Numbered from the stretch's first letter, positions 44,201 to 51,666 are shown. The stretch is DNA of 51,716 bases from Defluviicoccus sp. (GCA_028820505.1 JAPPIT010000011.1:13488-65203), one strand, 5' to 3'. Notes: generated from the sequence alone by a model not told the origin. Numbers and translations are program-made.

Positions 44201-45362
44201 TCGACGTCGGCGCAAAAGTGCGCCGTTGCATCATCAGGACGACTTTGAGCAGGGCGCAGTGAAAGGCGGCGGCCTCCATGTGCCCCACATTGCTCTTGAC
44301 GCTGGAAACCCGCAGCGGAACCGCGCGGTCGGGTCCGCCATAGGCCTCCGCGATGGCGTTGCCTTCGATGGGATCGCCGACCGCGGTTCCGGTCGCGTGA
44401 GCCTCGATGTAGTCGAAGTCCGAGGGAGTCCGGCCGGCACGGGCCGAGGCCTCGCGCATCAACCGGATCTGCGCATGACGGGTGGGCGCGCTGATAAAGC
44501 GGCCCGGTGCCAGACCCCCGCTTCCGTCCGCCGTACCCGCCGCGTTGACCGCTGTCGCCTCGATCACCGCATAGATCGGATCCCCGTCCCTCTCGGCCGC
44601 CGCCAAGGGCTTGACGGCGAAAACGAACGATCCCTCGGAGCGCATGTAGCCGTTGGCCTCGGCGTCGAAGGAACGGCACCTGCCCTCCGGACTGATCACC
44701 CCCATGAGGTTGAAGCTGCTGCTCATCCTGCCGCTGCCGAGATAGGTGACGGCACCCACCAGCGCCTGGTCGCAATCGCCGCACGCGAGCGCGTTCATCG
44801 CCGCGTGCAGGGCGCTCAGTCCGGCGGAGCAAGCCGTGCAGTACGTGGCCGACGATCCCATGAGGTTGAAGTGATAGGAGACCCGATTGGCCAGCATGGC
44901 GAGGCTGATGCCGGACACCGAATATTCGGTGACGCCGTGCTGCGGCCGCCAGTTGGACACGGCCGGAACCTGCGCGCCGATGAAAACTCCGGTGGGGCTG
45001 TTGCGCAGCGAGTGAAGGTCCCAACCGACATGTTCGATGGCCTCCCACGCGCAATTGAGCAGCATCCTTACCTGCGGTTCGGTCTGCCTCAATTCATTGT
45101 GGGACATGCCGAAGAACGCGCGGTCGAAAAGCAGCTCGTCGTCGTCGCGAATCAGGCCCTCGTAAGGGCTCGCAAGCCGCCCCGGCCCCGAGAATTCGCC
45201 GATGGGCAGGTGACCTCTTCCGTAGCGGTCGGCGATCGGCTCCTGGACGATCTCGCGCTCGGCCAGCAGGGTCCAGAAATCGGAATCCGACTGAATGCCG
45301 CCGGGCATGCGATGGCTGTACCCGACGATGGCAACGCCGTTGTCCGTGCTCGGCAAATTCAT
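38292..45362 (-). CDS. Highly reducing type I polyketide synthase, KS-AT-DH-(MT)-ER-KR-ACP
   Basis: This is a single module of 2356 residues. KS (about 8-440) has C178 (CTACSAG), H322 and H361. AT (about 540-870) has the nucleophile S631 in GHSSG and an IAFH motif at 741-744 like malonyl-type ATs. DH (about 925-1215) has H944 and D1121, but HxxxG reads HxxxH. Residues 1220-1470 look like a methyltransferase that has lost its SAM loop. ER (about 1625-1935) has IHSAMGGIGQA; KR (about 1960-2180) has GGLGGFG, Y2110 and an LDD motif (B-type). The ACP serine is S2258 in GLNSI, with Asn for the usual Asp. All reducing domains suggest a saturated, perhaps iterative, chain. No loading or thioesterase domain. 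Confidence 0.93.
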   Translation of the reverse strand: MNLPSTDNGVAIVGYSHRMPGGIQSDSDFWTLLAEREIVQEPIADRYGRGHLPIGEFSGPGRLASPYEGLIRDDDELLFDRAFFGMSHNELRQTEPQVRMLLNCAWEAIEHVGWDLHSLRNSPTGVFIGAQVPAVSNWRPQHGVTEYSVSGISLAMLANRVSYHFNLMGSSATYCTACSAGLSALHAAMNALACGDCDQALVGAVTYLGSGRMSSSFNLMGVISPEGRCRSFDAEANGYMRSEGSFVFAVKPLAAAERDGDPIYAVIEATAVNAAGTADGSGGLAPGRFISAPTRHAQIRLMREASARAGRTPSDFDYIEAHATGTAVGDPIEGNAIAEAYGGPDRAVPLRVSSVKSNVGHMEAAAFHCALLKVVLMMQRRTFAPTSNNFQVPNPEIDFGSCPMEVQTECEPFPEHPVVVGINSFGFGGANGHCVVREYRPSSRPRLWSVPLAPRAGFMVPLSARTPDALVESARRMRETLDAQPLDLYALGGNLSRRRTRFATRAAFAVRNREELAEALDAFAEEGAPMGTAEEGERRLLMVFAGQGTQWAGCGRDLYEAHPVFRRAFDAIDDLWRAYSRTSLREACFETPQAALDECELAQPVIFAIQCALVELFKTWGVYPDCVLGHSSGEVAAAYASGALSLADATRLVFHRATLQQRVAGSGRMLTIGLDRPGVEDLLDTLDIPFRPDGDRPVAVEIACENAPANTVICGPEDELQPVMEELDRRKLQNRLIPGNIAFHSRAMDAIEDDALEAFAFLDDISFDADVPFVSSVTGAQTERLDSAYWWSNIRQAVRFAAAMETAKRDHRPDVVLELAPHSALQPIIAQCVEGATSTPVSVPTLMRDTDTCLGFHEALGNLFKAGVSLDFAAQYPRPDPIVHLLPGHPREERKSVDSTLDDEFLQKRSEYSHGPLVGHRVPCDHPLLEARLSEAAFPWLAEHRVHHAPIMPAAGFIELVLEALEGAPAHIETLEFLQPCPIPRVPVRLQTALQPVPNSPDEYTVAISSQPYELDAKCELHCRGQVRRVGPDHAPDVPGHVSEIDTSRYEPLSYAADDELYERIETVLGETFQYGPHFRNMRQLRRDVGTDHLMFDVEVDEALWRGGQQEGYVMLPALLDGGLQSYLYDLMLGADLFAIPRRAENVTFLRPPTVPRMTCRVTYPDNIRYEVDDKGQYSVPTGEWVSGSLACYDGATGDLVLHIEKYISFISNPRRVDLPHSKHRVVWQPKFVADGPAIADRLPDGDIEPPVLLAALERADGAGGDPRACHALEFAGPRTPEQTVLQSCVEHLSREETQSEFWLVADVEEGARAHFDAFHGHDAALRFDCLDPASRQAAALDTGLLRRNAAEVLFLHRDEDAFTQDDWRFWREMAVPGGLALVSHEESTAVDPGAGWTALRAGRRATLLQAPVQYVAEPDETPLPGPRWVMGEPASLAGAWTSLLDDPDVHTIPSDVLASGDPFEPETRPDAADVQAIDFFCDSNPEDPTGERAVSRFVALIQSLVPYRIERADCRCRVTVATRKAAFEAEDARGSALWGTVRSMAIEIGEEAGLDFRLVDLGAADDLETLAWLARHDLREREMAVREGQLWVPRVLSDRDEYPRVAPGEDPSYRLFLDNAGQIGGLRMKTYDPPPLGPHHVEVDVAAAALNFRDVMVTLGLLPALAYERSALGREVGMEASGVVRRAGVAVEGLEPGDEVVFVDGGCIANRATVGQHRVFPKPAGLSMEEAAASLSVYVTAYYALIHLARLRRGQRVLIHSAMGGIGQAAIALANDVGAEIYATAGSESKRNGLLALGVRAAFDSHSEEWYDGLMKATGGEGVDVVLNSLAGRHVPLCLESLRAGGWHCEIGKVDIYADSALGLRVFRKNLRFAAIDLDRLMVDDPYLSRELSEACLDLLDRGVLPPLPVTVFPYRDYAKALRLMTSGQHQGKLVLKAPRASADPDFPIDDRQPLLDPDATYLVTGGLGGFGQRLLPYLAKAGARHLTLMDRDPARRRSEHWLRRSTTLAAIGDGIEIDLVQGDVADEADVRRCVDNVKKPLKGVFHLAGTLDDCLLADLTAESIRRVFAPKARGALHLHNATAGLALDHFVLVSSLSSAFGNPGQINYSAANAFMDGLAACRRRRGLPALSYNLAAVADAGMAARNLGVLRLMRAAGMPAVSSYFAVANLDYALRAMGDGDHLITALFKRVLWKVDSTDYMRAGRLMSNQDAFEVGADDRLTVDSVMARIAAKVAELCGHDEGGLEEPLSSFGLNSISVAELGAFIQSEFGFQASALELMTTASCRSLAEAIVFGTTTDDEAEAEQEGDSIGDAPRAAQRRVRRVPSPFASPPEDHFPPAPCSSESAGTASPVR

Positions 45363-45577
45363 GCTGTCATCCGGTGAATCGACAGGGAGGCAATTATTCT
45401 ACAACCGTCGGCCGATCGTCCGATATTTGCCATAACATAAGAAAAATTAGGCCTCCTTACCGTCTGCATAAACAGGAATAATCCGAAGAGGCAAGTATAT
45501 GCACATTCTAGCGCGAACGCGATTCGCCGTCCACGAACCCCGTCCCGCGTATATGGGTTCTCGCTCAACGGCGTGCG
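45363..45577. other. AT-rich gap upstream of the polyketide synthase
   Basis: About 215 bases between the SDR stop and the PKS start, clearly richer in A and T than the rest of the window. On the minus strand a strong Shine-Dalgarno sequence TAAGGAGG (45459-45452) sits before ATGTTATGG, which would open a 14- or 24-residue ORF; the longer one ends in an ATGA overlap with the PKS start. Probably the PKS promoter and leader region; no confident promoter boxes. Confidence 0.5.
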
Positions 45578-46342
45578 CTATTCCGGCGCCATTCGGAGCG
45601 CGCCGTCGAACCGGATTACCGAACCGTTCATAAAGGCGTTCTCCACGATGTGGAGAGCGAGCGCGGCGAACTCGTCCGGTTTCCCCAGACGCTTGGGATA
45701 AACCGTAGTCTCGAGCAGGAACCGCTTGGCCGGCTCCGACAGGCCGTCCATCATCGGGGTGTCCATCAGGCCGGGCGCGATGCAGTTCACGCGGATTCCC
45801 TCGCCGGCAAGCTCGCGCGCGAGCGGGACCGTCATCGCCGCCACCCCGCCCTTCGAGGCGGCATAGTCGAGTTGCCCGATCTGGCCCTCGAATGCCGCAA
45901 CCGAGGCGGTGGTCACGATACAGCCGCGCTCGTTGTCGTCCATCGGCTCCAGGGCGGCCATGTCGGCGGCAGCCAGCCGGCAGGAGTTGATGGTGCCGAT
46001 CAGGTTGACGCGGATCGCGCGGGTGACCGTTTCCAGCGCGATTGCCTTGCCGTCCCGCCGTATCAGCCTGGCGCTCGGAGCGATGCCGGCGCAGGCGACA
46101 AGGATGCGTGCCGGCCCCAACCGCTCGCGGACTGCCGCGACGGCGGTCTCGTGGCTCACGGGATCGACCACGTCGCACGCCGCCGCGGAACCGCCGATCT
46201 CGGCCGCGAGTCTTCGCGCCGGCTCCTCGTTGATGTCCAAAATGCCCACCCTGGCGCCGGCGGCAGCCAGCGCCCGCGCTGTCGCCTCTCCCAGTCCGGA
46301 TGCGCCACCGGTGACGATCGCCGTTTGCCCGTTGACATTCAT
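45578..46342 (-). CDS. Short-chain dehydrogenase (3-hydroxyacyl-CoA dehydrogenase type 2-like)
   Basis: A 254-residue classical SDR with the NAD loop TGGASGLG (11-18), S147, and the catalytic Y160/K164 in YAASK. INEEPARRLAAEIG after the acidic end of strand 2 (LDIN) favours NAD. The C-terminal IAPGLMDTPMMDGLSE...YPKRLGKPDEFAAL is close to the HSD10-type enzymes that oxidise 3-hydroxyacyl-CoA. ATG 46342 is the family start. On the same strand as the PKS and 215 bases ahead; it may supply or process acyl chains. Confidence 0.85.
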   Translation of the reverse strand: MNVNGQTAIVTGGASGLGEATARALAAAGARVGILDINEEPARRLAAEIGGSAAACDVVDPVSHETAVAAVRERLGPARILVACAGIAPSARLIRRDGKAIALETVTRAIRVNLIGTINSCRLAAADMAALEPMDDNERGCIVTTASVAAFEGQIGQLDYAASKGGVAAMTVPLARELAGEGIRVNCIAPGLMDTPMMDGLSEPAKRFLLETTVYPKRLGKPDEFAALALHIVENAFMNGSVIRFDGALRMAPE

Positions 46343-46445
46343 GTCTGAACTCGCCGCCGAAACAACGCTTGCATAGCAAGGTGCCGACCGCCAATGCAAA
46401 AGAAAGGGTTCGCGCAAACCTCATCCATAGAACGGAGCGCGCGCG

Positions 46446-46735
46446 GACCGCGTCCACGTCTGGATCAGGGAACGGGAAGGCCGTATCGAGACCGTCACCT
46501 GGGCGGGGCTTCGCGAGGCGGCTCTGGCGGTCTCCGGCGGTATCCTCGACGCCGGATGCGCGCCGGTTCCGATCTACCCCCCCCGGCGCGACCTTCGGAG
46601 CTCGCAGGTCGCGAGCCTTCGCGCGGTCGAGACCGTCGAGGGGCTCCGCGGACGCGGCAGCCCGCCCCCGCGCCGGGGCGGTCGACGTCGCCTTTCTTCA
46701 GTACACGCCGGGAGACGGGTACGCTAGATTATTGG
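46446..46735 (+). pseudogene. Remnant of a fatty-acyl-AMP ligase (AMP-binding enzyme) gene
   Basis: Two pieces in different frames resemble the N-terminal part of FAAL proteins. One frame from 46446 gives GRIETVTWAGLREAALA and then GCAPVPIYPPRRDL, like the family's AGxVAVPAYPPRR. Another frame at 46684 gives DVAFLQYTPG, like xPAFLQYTSGSTG, where the P-loop then breaks. The spacing between pieces is far too short and there is no C-terminal domain, so several deletions and a frameshift are implied. FAALs usually load fatty acids on PKS carrier proteins, which suits the neighbours. Confidence 0.55.
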
Positions 46736-46746
46736 CACAGGCCGGG

Positions 46747-47589
46747 ATGGCGCGAATGACCGGGATTCACACTACCTTCATCGATGGAACGCCGCGGCTC
46801 GCGGTCGACCGCGCCGGGTCGGGGCCGCTGGTGCTGTTGATGCACGGCATCGGCGGCAACCGGTCCAACTGGACGGCCCAGATCGAGGCGCTCCGCGATT
46901 CCTTCCATGCGGTTGCCTGGGACGCTCGCGGCTACGGCGATTCGGAAGACTATGAAGGTCCGCTCGACTTCGGCGAATTCGCCCGCGACGCGATCCGGGT
47001 CCTCGACCGTTTCGAGGCCGAGAAGGCGCACCTGGTCGGCCTCTCCATGGGAGGACGGATCGCGCAGGATTTCCATGCCCGCTTCCCCGAGCGGGTGGCC
47101 ACGCTGGTGCTGTGCGACACCATGTCGGACTTCCGGGGCTCGATGACGCCGGAGAAGCGCGCCGAGTTCATCCGGTTGCGCCAGGCTCCGCTCAAGGCCG
47201 GCAAGGAGCCGCGCGACATCGCCGATGCGCTGGTCGACAGCTTGGTGGGACCCGACGCGACCGGGTCGGCGCGCCGGCAGCTTTGGGACAGCATCGCGGC
47301 GCTTCACAAGGACTCCTATCTGAAGACCATCGAGGCCTCGCTATCCTTCGACCGATCGGCCGAAATCGACCGGATCTCGGTTCCCACGCTGCTGCTCTAC
47401 GGTTCGCACGACCGGCTGACCCCGCCGGACATCGGTCGGGCGCTGCACCGGCGTATCCCGGGCTCGGAGTTCGTCGAGATAGACAAGGCCGGCCACCTTT
47501 CCAACATCGAACAGGCGGGGGCGTTCAACGCGGCACTGCTCGCTTTCCTCGGCAAGCACCGCGACCGCGCCGGCGGATCCCGCGCCTGA
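46747..47589 (+). CDS. Alpha/beta hydrolase
   Basis: A 280-residue cytoplasmic alpha/beta-fold hydrolase. It has the oxyanion segment LMHGIGGNRSNW, the nucleophile elbow GLSMGG with S100, an acid in LLYGSHDRLTPP and the histidine in AGHLSNIEQ. The sequence style is like 3-oxoadipate enol-lactonase and related ester or carbon-carbon hydrolases, but the substrate is unknown. Start at ATG 46747 or 46756; the longer open frame upstream is the FAAL remnant. It is followed 20 bases later by an amidohydrolase and then by transporter genes in one run. Confidence 0.85.
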   Translation: MARMTGIHTTFIDGTPRLAVDRAGSGPLVLLMHGIGGNRSNWTAQIEALRDSFHAVAWDARGYGDSEDYEGPLDFGEFARDAIRVLDRFEAEKAHLVGLSMGGRIAQDFHARFPERVATLVLCDTMSDFRGSMTPEKRAEFIRLRQAPLKAGKEPRDIADALVDSLVGPDATGSARRQLWDSIAALHKDSYLKTIEASLSFDRSAEIDRISVPTLLLYGSHDRLTPPDIGRALHRRIPGSEFVEIDKAGHLSNIEQAGAFNAALLAFLGKHRDRAGGSRA

Positions 47590-47609
47590 CTTGCAGGGAG
47601 GACAACAGG

Positions 47610-49772
47610 ATGAACCCCGATCTCCTCGACCGGCGTTCGAGCGAATCGTGCCTCCGGACGTCCGCCGCGGGCACGGATGACGATCTCTCCGTCGTCGCCC
47701 TCGTCGGCCCCGACGACGCGGCGACCCCGCTCGCCCTGCGTCTCGACGGAACCGCCATCCGGGTCAGGGGGTATATCGCGCCGTCGCTCGTCGTCCGGCC
47801 GGGCCGCCTGCTTCTTACCGAGGCATCCCTCGCCCCCTGCCAGCTTTGCGGCAACATTCACGGCGTCCCCGTCGGCTTGCAGATCGAGCCGTCCGCGCTC
47901 CCCGAGGCGGATATCGCGATGCATGAACCGGTGGACGTCTCCGGTATCCTCCGCCTGGGCTCGCCCGACGACGCGGAGGCAGGCGCGGCGCGCGAGATCG
48001 TGTTGCTGGACGCCACGATCCTGCGTTGCCGCCAACCCGGGCCAGCCGCGGGCTTCGAGGCGCGGCACTGGCTCCGGCGGTTTCTCGAAGACCGGTCGAG
48101 CCCGGCGGTGCACCGCCGTCCGATTCGCTCGGCCCCGCCGGTGACCGGCGCGGGACCGGCCGACACGATCTTGACGAACGGGACCGTTCGCACCGTCGAC
48201 GAGGCCTTCACCGCCGCCGAGGCGGTGGCTATCCGCGAGGGGCGCTTTATCGCCGTCGGCTCGGCGCAAGAGGTCGCGACCCATGCCGGGCCGGATACGG
48301 AAATAATCGATCTCGACGGCCGGGCCGCGGTGCCCGGGCTGATCGACTCCCATATCCACCAGTTCTATCTCGGGCTCAACCTGCCGACGGTGCAGCTGCT
48401 GGATGCCCGGTCGGTCGCCGACGTGCAGGCCAGGATCGCGGAGCGCGCGTCCGAGACGCCGTCGGGCGAATGGATCGTGGGCACCTCCGGCTGGCACGAA
48501 AGCCTGCTCGCGGAAGGCCGGCTGCCCACCCGCTGGGAGCTCGACGAGGCGGCGCCCGACAACCCGGTGATCGTCCCGCGCGGCGGGCATGTGGTCACCG
48601 TCAACAGCAGGGCGCTGGAACGTGCCGGGATCACAGACGACACGCCCGATCCCACGGGCGGCGTGATCGTCCGCGATCCCGACAGCGGCGAGGCCACGGG
48701 CGTGCTTCTGGAGACGGCCGCCTATTTCGCGCGTCGCGTCGCGCCCCTGATCCCGCCGGAGGACGAAATGGCCGACCTCCTCAAGGCGGCGATGAAGGAG
48801 CTCAATTCGTACGGCGTGGTCAGCGTGACCGACCCCGTGATCGACGAAACCAGCATCTCCGTCTATCGCCGGCTGCGCGACGAGGATGCGATCACGGTGC
48901 GCTCCGAGCTGCTCTACAAGGCCGCCGACAGGGCCGGCACGGAGCGCGGTATCGCGGCCATGCAAGCCGAGACCAGCGACGACCTGCTCTGCTTCGCCGG
49001 CATCAAGTTCATGCTCGACGGCGGGGTCGAGGGGGCGCGGCTCCGGGAGCCCTACCGGATCGTGCCGGGCGAGCAACCGCACGCGGACTATCGCGGTCTG
49101 TTGATGACGCCCCCCGGCGGCGAGGAGGAATTCGTCGACTGCCTGAGGCTGGTGGCGGAGGCCGGACTGCAAGCCCAGACCCACGGTGTGGGGGACGAAG
49201 CGATCGACGTGATCGTCCGGTGCTACGCAACCGTGGCGGAGGACCTGCCCATCGCCGATTTGCGCTGGACCCTGATGCATGTGTTCCTGCCTACCGACGA
49301 GGCGATCGAGACCATGAGGCGGATCGGCGTACTGGCGACGGTTCAGGACCATCCCGTCCTGCTCGGCCACAACCAGCGACGCTGGTGGGGCGACGAGCGG
49401 GCCGCGGCCGCGATCCCGATCCGCAGGCTGATCGATTCCGGGCTTCTGGTGGGCGGCGGCACTGACGGTCCCGTGGTGCCGGTCGATCCGTTCCTGTCGA
49501 TGTGGTGGATGGTCACGCGCGGCACGCTGATGGGTTACAAGCTCGGGGAGGATCAGGCGATCGGCGCCGCGGAGGCGCTCAAGCTCTACACCATCAACAA
49601 CGCCCGGATCATGGGTGTCGAAGACGAGCGCGGATCGATCGAGCCGGGAAAACTCGCCGACCTCGCGGTTCTCTCGCAGGACATCGTCGAGGTCGACGCG
49701 GACGAGATAAGGAATACCCGCGCCTTGCTCACCATGGTCGGCGGGAAGGTCGTCCATCGCGACGGCATGTGA
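47610..49772 (+). CDS. Amidohydrolase (YtcJ type) with extra N-terminal domain
   Basis: A 720-residue protein. Residues 190-720 are a metal-dependent amidohydrolase: DTILTNGTVRTVDEA, the HxH in LIDSHIHQF, THGVGDEAIDV and GGGTDGPVVPVDPF. Residues 45-160 form a separate beta-rich domain (IRVRGYIAPSLVV, APCQLCGNIHGVPV) that resembles the small OB-like DUF3299-type domains with a CxxC; this is unusual at the front of an amidohydrolase. The ATG at 47610 follows GGGAGG and no start codon is evident near residue 185, so the fusion looks real. No substrate can be assigned. Confidence 0.82.
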   Translation: MNPDLLDRRSSESCLRTSAAGTDDDLSVVALVGPDDAATPLALRLDGTAIRVRGYIAPSLVVRPGRLLLTEASLAPCQLCGNIHGVPVGLQIEPSALPEADIAMHEPVDVSGILRLGSPDDAEAGAAREIVLLDATILRCRQPGPAAGFEARHWLRRFLEDRSSPAVHRRPIRSAPPVTGAGPADTILTNGTVRTVDEAFTAAEAVAIREGRFIAVGSAQEVATHAGPDTEIIDLDGRAAVPGLIDSHIHQFYLGLNLPTVQLLDARSVADVQARIAERASETPSGEWIVGTSGWHESLLAEGRLPTRWELDEAAPDNPVIVPRGGHVVTVNSRALERAGITDDTPDPTGGVIVRDPDSGEATGVLLETAAYFARRVAPLIPPEDEMADLLKAAMKELNSYGVVSVTDPVIDETSISVYRRLRDEDAITVRSELLYKAADRAGTERGIAAMQAETSDDLLCFAGIKFMLDGGVEGARLREPYRIVPGEQPHADYRGLLMTPPGGEEEFVDCLRLVAEAGLQAQTHGVGDEAIDVIVRCYATVAEDLPIADLRWTLMHVFLPTDEAIETMRRIGVLATVQDHPVLLGHNQRRWWGDERAAAAIPIRRLIDSGLLVGGGTDGPVVPVDPFLSMWWMVTRGTLMGYKLGEDQAIGAAEALKLYTINNARIMGVEDERGSIEPGKLADLAVLSQDIVEVDADEIRNTRALLTMVGGKVVHRDGM

Positions 49773-49796
49773 GGCTGTCGCGCGACGACCGCGCTT

Positions 49797-50648
49797 GTGC
49801 GCGCGGCGACGGGGTGGAAGACTCGCCGCCTCGCAACCGGGTGCCTGCCGTTGACTCAAAGCGTCATCACATTCCGGGGGGTCGAGGTCGGGTTCGCCAC
49901 CGAGACGATATACGACGACCTCAGCTTCGACGTCCGGGAAGGCGAGTTCTTCTGCATCCTCGGGCCGTCGGGCTGCGGCAAGTCGACCTCGCTCAGGGTC
50001 ATCGGGGATCTGCTCCGCGCGTCCGGCGGCACGGTGAGGGTCGACGGGCAAGCGCCCGAGGAAGCGTGGCAGGAAATCGCCTACATCTTCCAGTCGCCGC
50101 GCCTGGTTCCCTGGCGGGATGCCCTCGGCAATGTCGTCCTGGGCATGGAGCTCCGTTTCGACCGGATGCCGAAAGCGGCGATGGAGGAACGGGCGCGCGA
50201 GCTGCTCGCCCTGGTCGGCCTCGCCTCGGACATGCACAAATTCCCGTCGATGCTGTCGGGCGGGGAGCGTCAGCGCGTCGCGATCGCGCGCGCGCTCTCG
50301 GTCGATCCCAAGATCGTGCTGATGGACGAGCCGTTCTCCGCGCTCGATCTGAACACGAGGCGGCGCCTGCGGGAAGAGATCATCTCGATCTGGCGCAAGA
50401 CCGAAAAGACCATCGTGTTCGTCACTCACGATATCGACGAAGCGCTGGTCCTCGCGGATCGGGTGCTCCTCCTGTCCAACAAGCCGACACGTGTCCTGGA
50501 GACTATCGAGATCGCGGAAGACCGCCCCCGATCGATAGAGGGATCGGCGGACCTGCGGGCGCACAAGGCGCATCTTCATGCACTGTTCCGCACCCTCGAA
50601 CCGGATGCGACGAACGAACCCGAACACCAGATGGAGGCAAGACCATGA
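49797..50648 (+). CDS. ABC transporter ATP-binding protein (SsuB/TauB type)
   Basis: This 283-residue ATPase powers an uptake system of the nitrate/sulfonate/taurine family. It has Walker A GPSGCGKST (56-64), Q-loop FQSPRLVPW, signature LSGGERQRVAIARAL, Walker B VLMDEPFSALD and the H-loop VTHDIDEAL. Homology begins at about residue 22; a TTG at 49851 may be the true start, since the first 18 residues look like translated spacer. The stop overlaps the binding-protein start (ATGA). The permease expected with it is not in the window. Confidence 0.92.
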   Translation: MRAATGWKTRRLATGCLPLTQSVITFRGVEVGFATETIYDDLSFDVREGEFFCILGPSGCGKSTSLRVIGDLLRASGGTVRVDGQAPEEAWQEIAYIFQSPRLVPWRDALGNVVLGMELRFDRMPKAAMEERARELLALVGLASDMHKFPSMLSGGERQRVAIARALSVDPKIVLMDEPFSALDLNTRRRLREEIISIWRKTEKTIVFVTHDIDEALVLADRVLLLSNKPTRVLETIEIAEDRPRSIEGSADLRAHKAHLHALFRTLEPDATNEPEHQMEARP

Positions 50649-51625
50649 AACGGTTGCTGTTGGGAACGATGGCCGCGGTCGCGCTCGGCGCGGCGACCCA
50701 GACACACGCCAAGGAGAAGATCACCTATGCCTACCTGATTGAGCCCGCGATGGAGGGCGTGCTCTACGGGATCAAAAGCGGGGCCGTAAAATCCGATCTG
50801 ATCGAGATCGACATGTCATCGCTCGGCATCCCGGCGCTCATACAATCGACGCCCACCCGGCGCTACGATGTCATCATGAACGCCGTGATGTCGATCCCGC
50901 GGGCGCAGGCACGCGGCCTCCAGCTCGTGGTCCTGTCGACGGCGCTCCGCTCCCCGGCCGGGCGCGAAGGCGGCGCCATCTGGGTCAAGGCCGACAGCCC
51001 CTACAAGACCGTCGCGGACCTCAGGGGCAAGCGGATGGGCAATGTCGCGCTGCAATCGACCGGAACGACGTGGCAGCGCATCGCGTTGTGGAAGAAGCAC
51101 GGCATCAACGTCTCCTACAAGGGCGGCGACTTCAACTGGGTCCAGATGCCGGCGCCCGCGCTGCTCGGCGCGCTGGAAGCGGGGCGGGTCGACGCCGCCG
51201 GGCTGATCCACTCCCAGGCCTACAAGGCCGACAAGTCGGGGAAGTACCGCGTGGTGGCCTATACCAGCCGCGACATCCACGAGCTCTACGGGGTGGACGT
51301 GGTCCCCGCGGTCAACGTGAGCTATCCGAACAAGCTTGAGGCGCGCCCGGCCGCGTTCAAGGAGTTCAACCGGATGCTCAAGGCCTCGGTCGACTACGCT
51401 CTCGCCAATCGCCGCAAGGTGGGAGAGGCGATCAGCAAGGAACACAATATCTCGCCGGAGTTCTTCGAGGCGTGGCTCACGCGTTTCTCGTTCTTCCCGG
51501 CGACCGTGAGCAAGGCCGACGCCAAGGCGTTCGAGACCGTCTGGCAGGGCGCGAAGGAGCTCGGCATCCTCAAGAGTTACCCGAAGGCCGAATCGGTCAT
51601 CTGGGAGCACGCGATCCGGGACTAG
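50645..51625 (+). CDS. ABC transporter periplasmic binding protein (NMT1/TauA-like)
   Basis: A 326-residue solute receptor with a signal peptide at about 1-22 (KRLLLGTMAAVALGAATQTHA, cut near AKEK). The body has the NMT1/SsuA features SPYKTVADLRGKRMGNVALQS and LGALEAGRVDAAGLIHS. The family binds sulfonates, nitrate, pyrimidine precursors or aromatic acids. The link to an amidohydrolase and a hydrolase suggests the operon takes up and opens one organic compound, but the ligand is unknown. The gene is complete; the poly-G tail lies 42 bases further. Confidence 0.9.
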   Translation: MKRLLLGTMAAVALGAATQTHAKEKITYAYLIEPAMEGVLYGIKSGAVKSDLIEIDMSSLGIPALIQSTPTRRYDVIMNAVMSIPRAQARGLQLVVLSTALRSPAGREGGAIWVKADSPYKTVADLRGKRMGNVALQSTGTTWQRIALWKKHGINVSYKGGDFNWVQMPAPALLGALEAGRVDAAGLIHSQAYKADKSGKYRVVAYTSRDIHELYGVDVVPAVNVSYPNKLEARPAAFKEFNRMLKASVDYALANRRKVGEAISKEHNISPEFFEAWLTRFSFFPATVSKADAKAFETVWQGAKELGILKSYPKAESVIWEHAIRD

Positions 51626-51666
51626 ACCCGACCGCATCCCTCGCACGGTGGGAAGCCCGAACCCGG

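Noticed and set aside
38349-45377. Plus-strand open frame of 2342 codons opposite the PKS
   Set aside because: It mirrors the PKS over its whole length and has the composition of an antisense shadow; the minus strand carries all catalytic motifs.
45359-45568. 69-codon minus-strand frame with a hydrophobic segment ahead of the PKS
   Set aside because: Composition follows the AT-rich leader DNA, the first ATG has no ribosome site, and no family is recognised; only its last 24 codons are mentioned as a possible leader.
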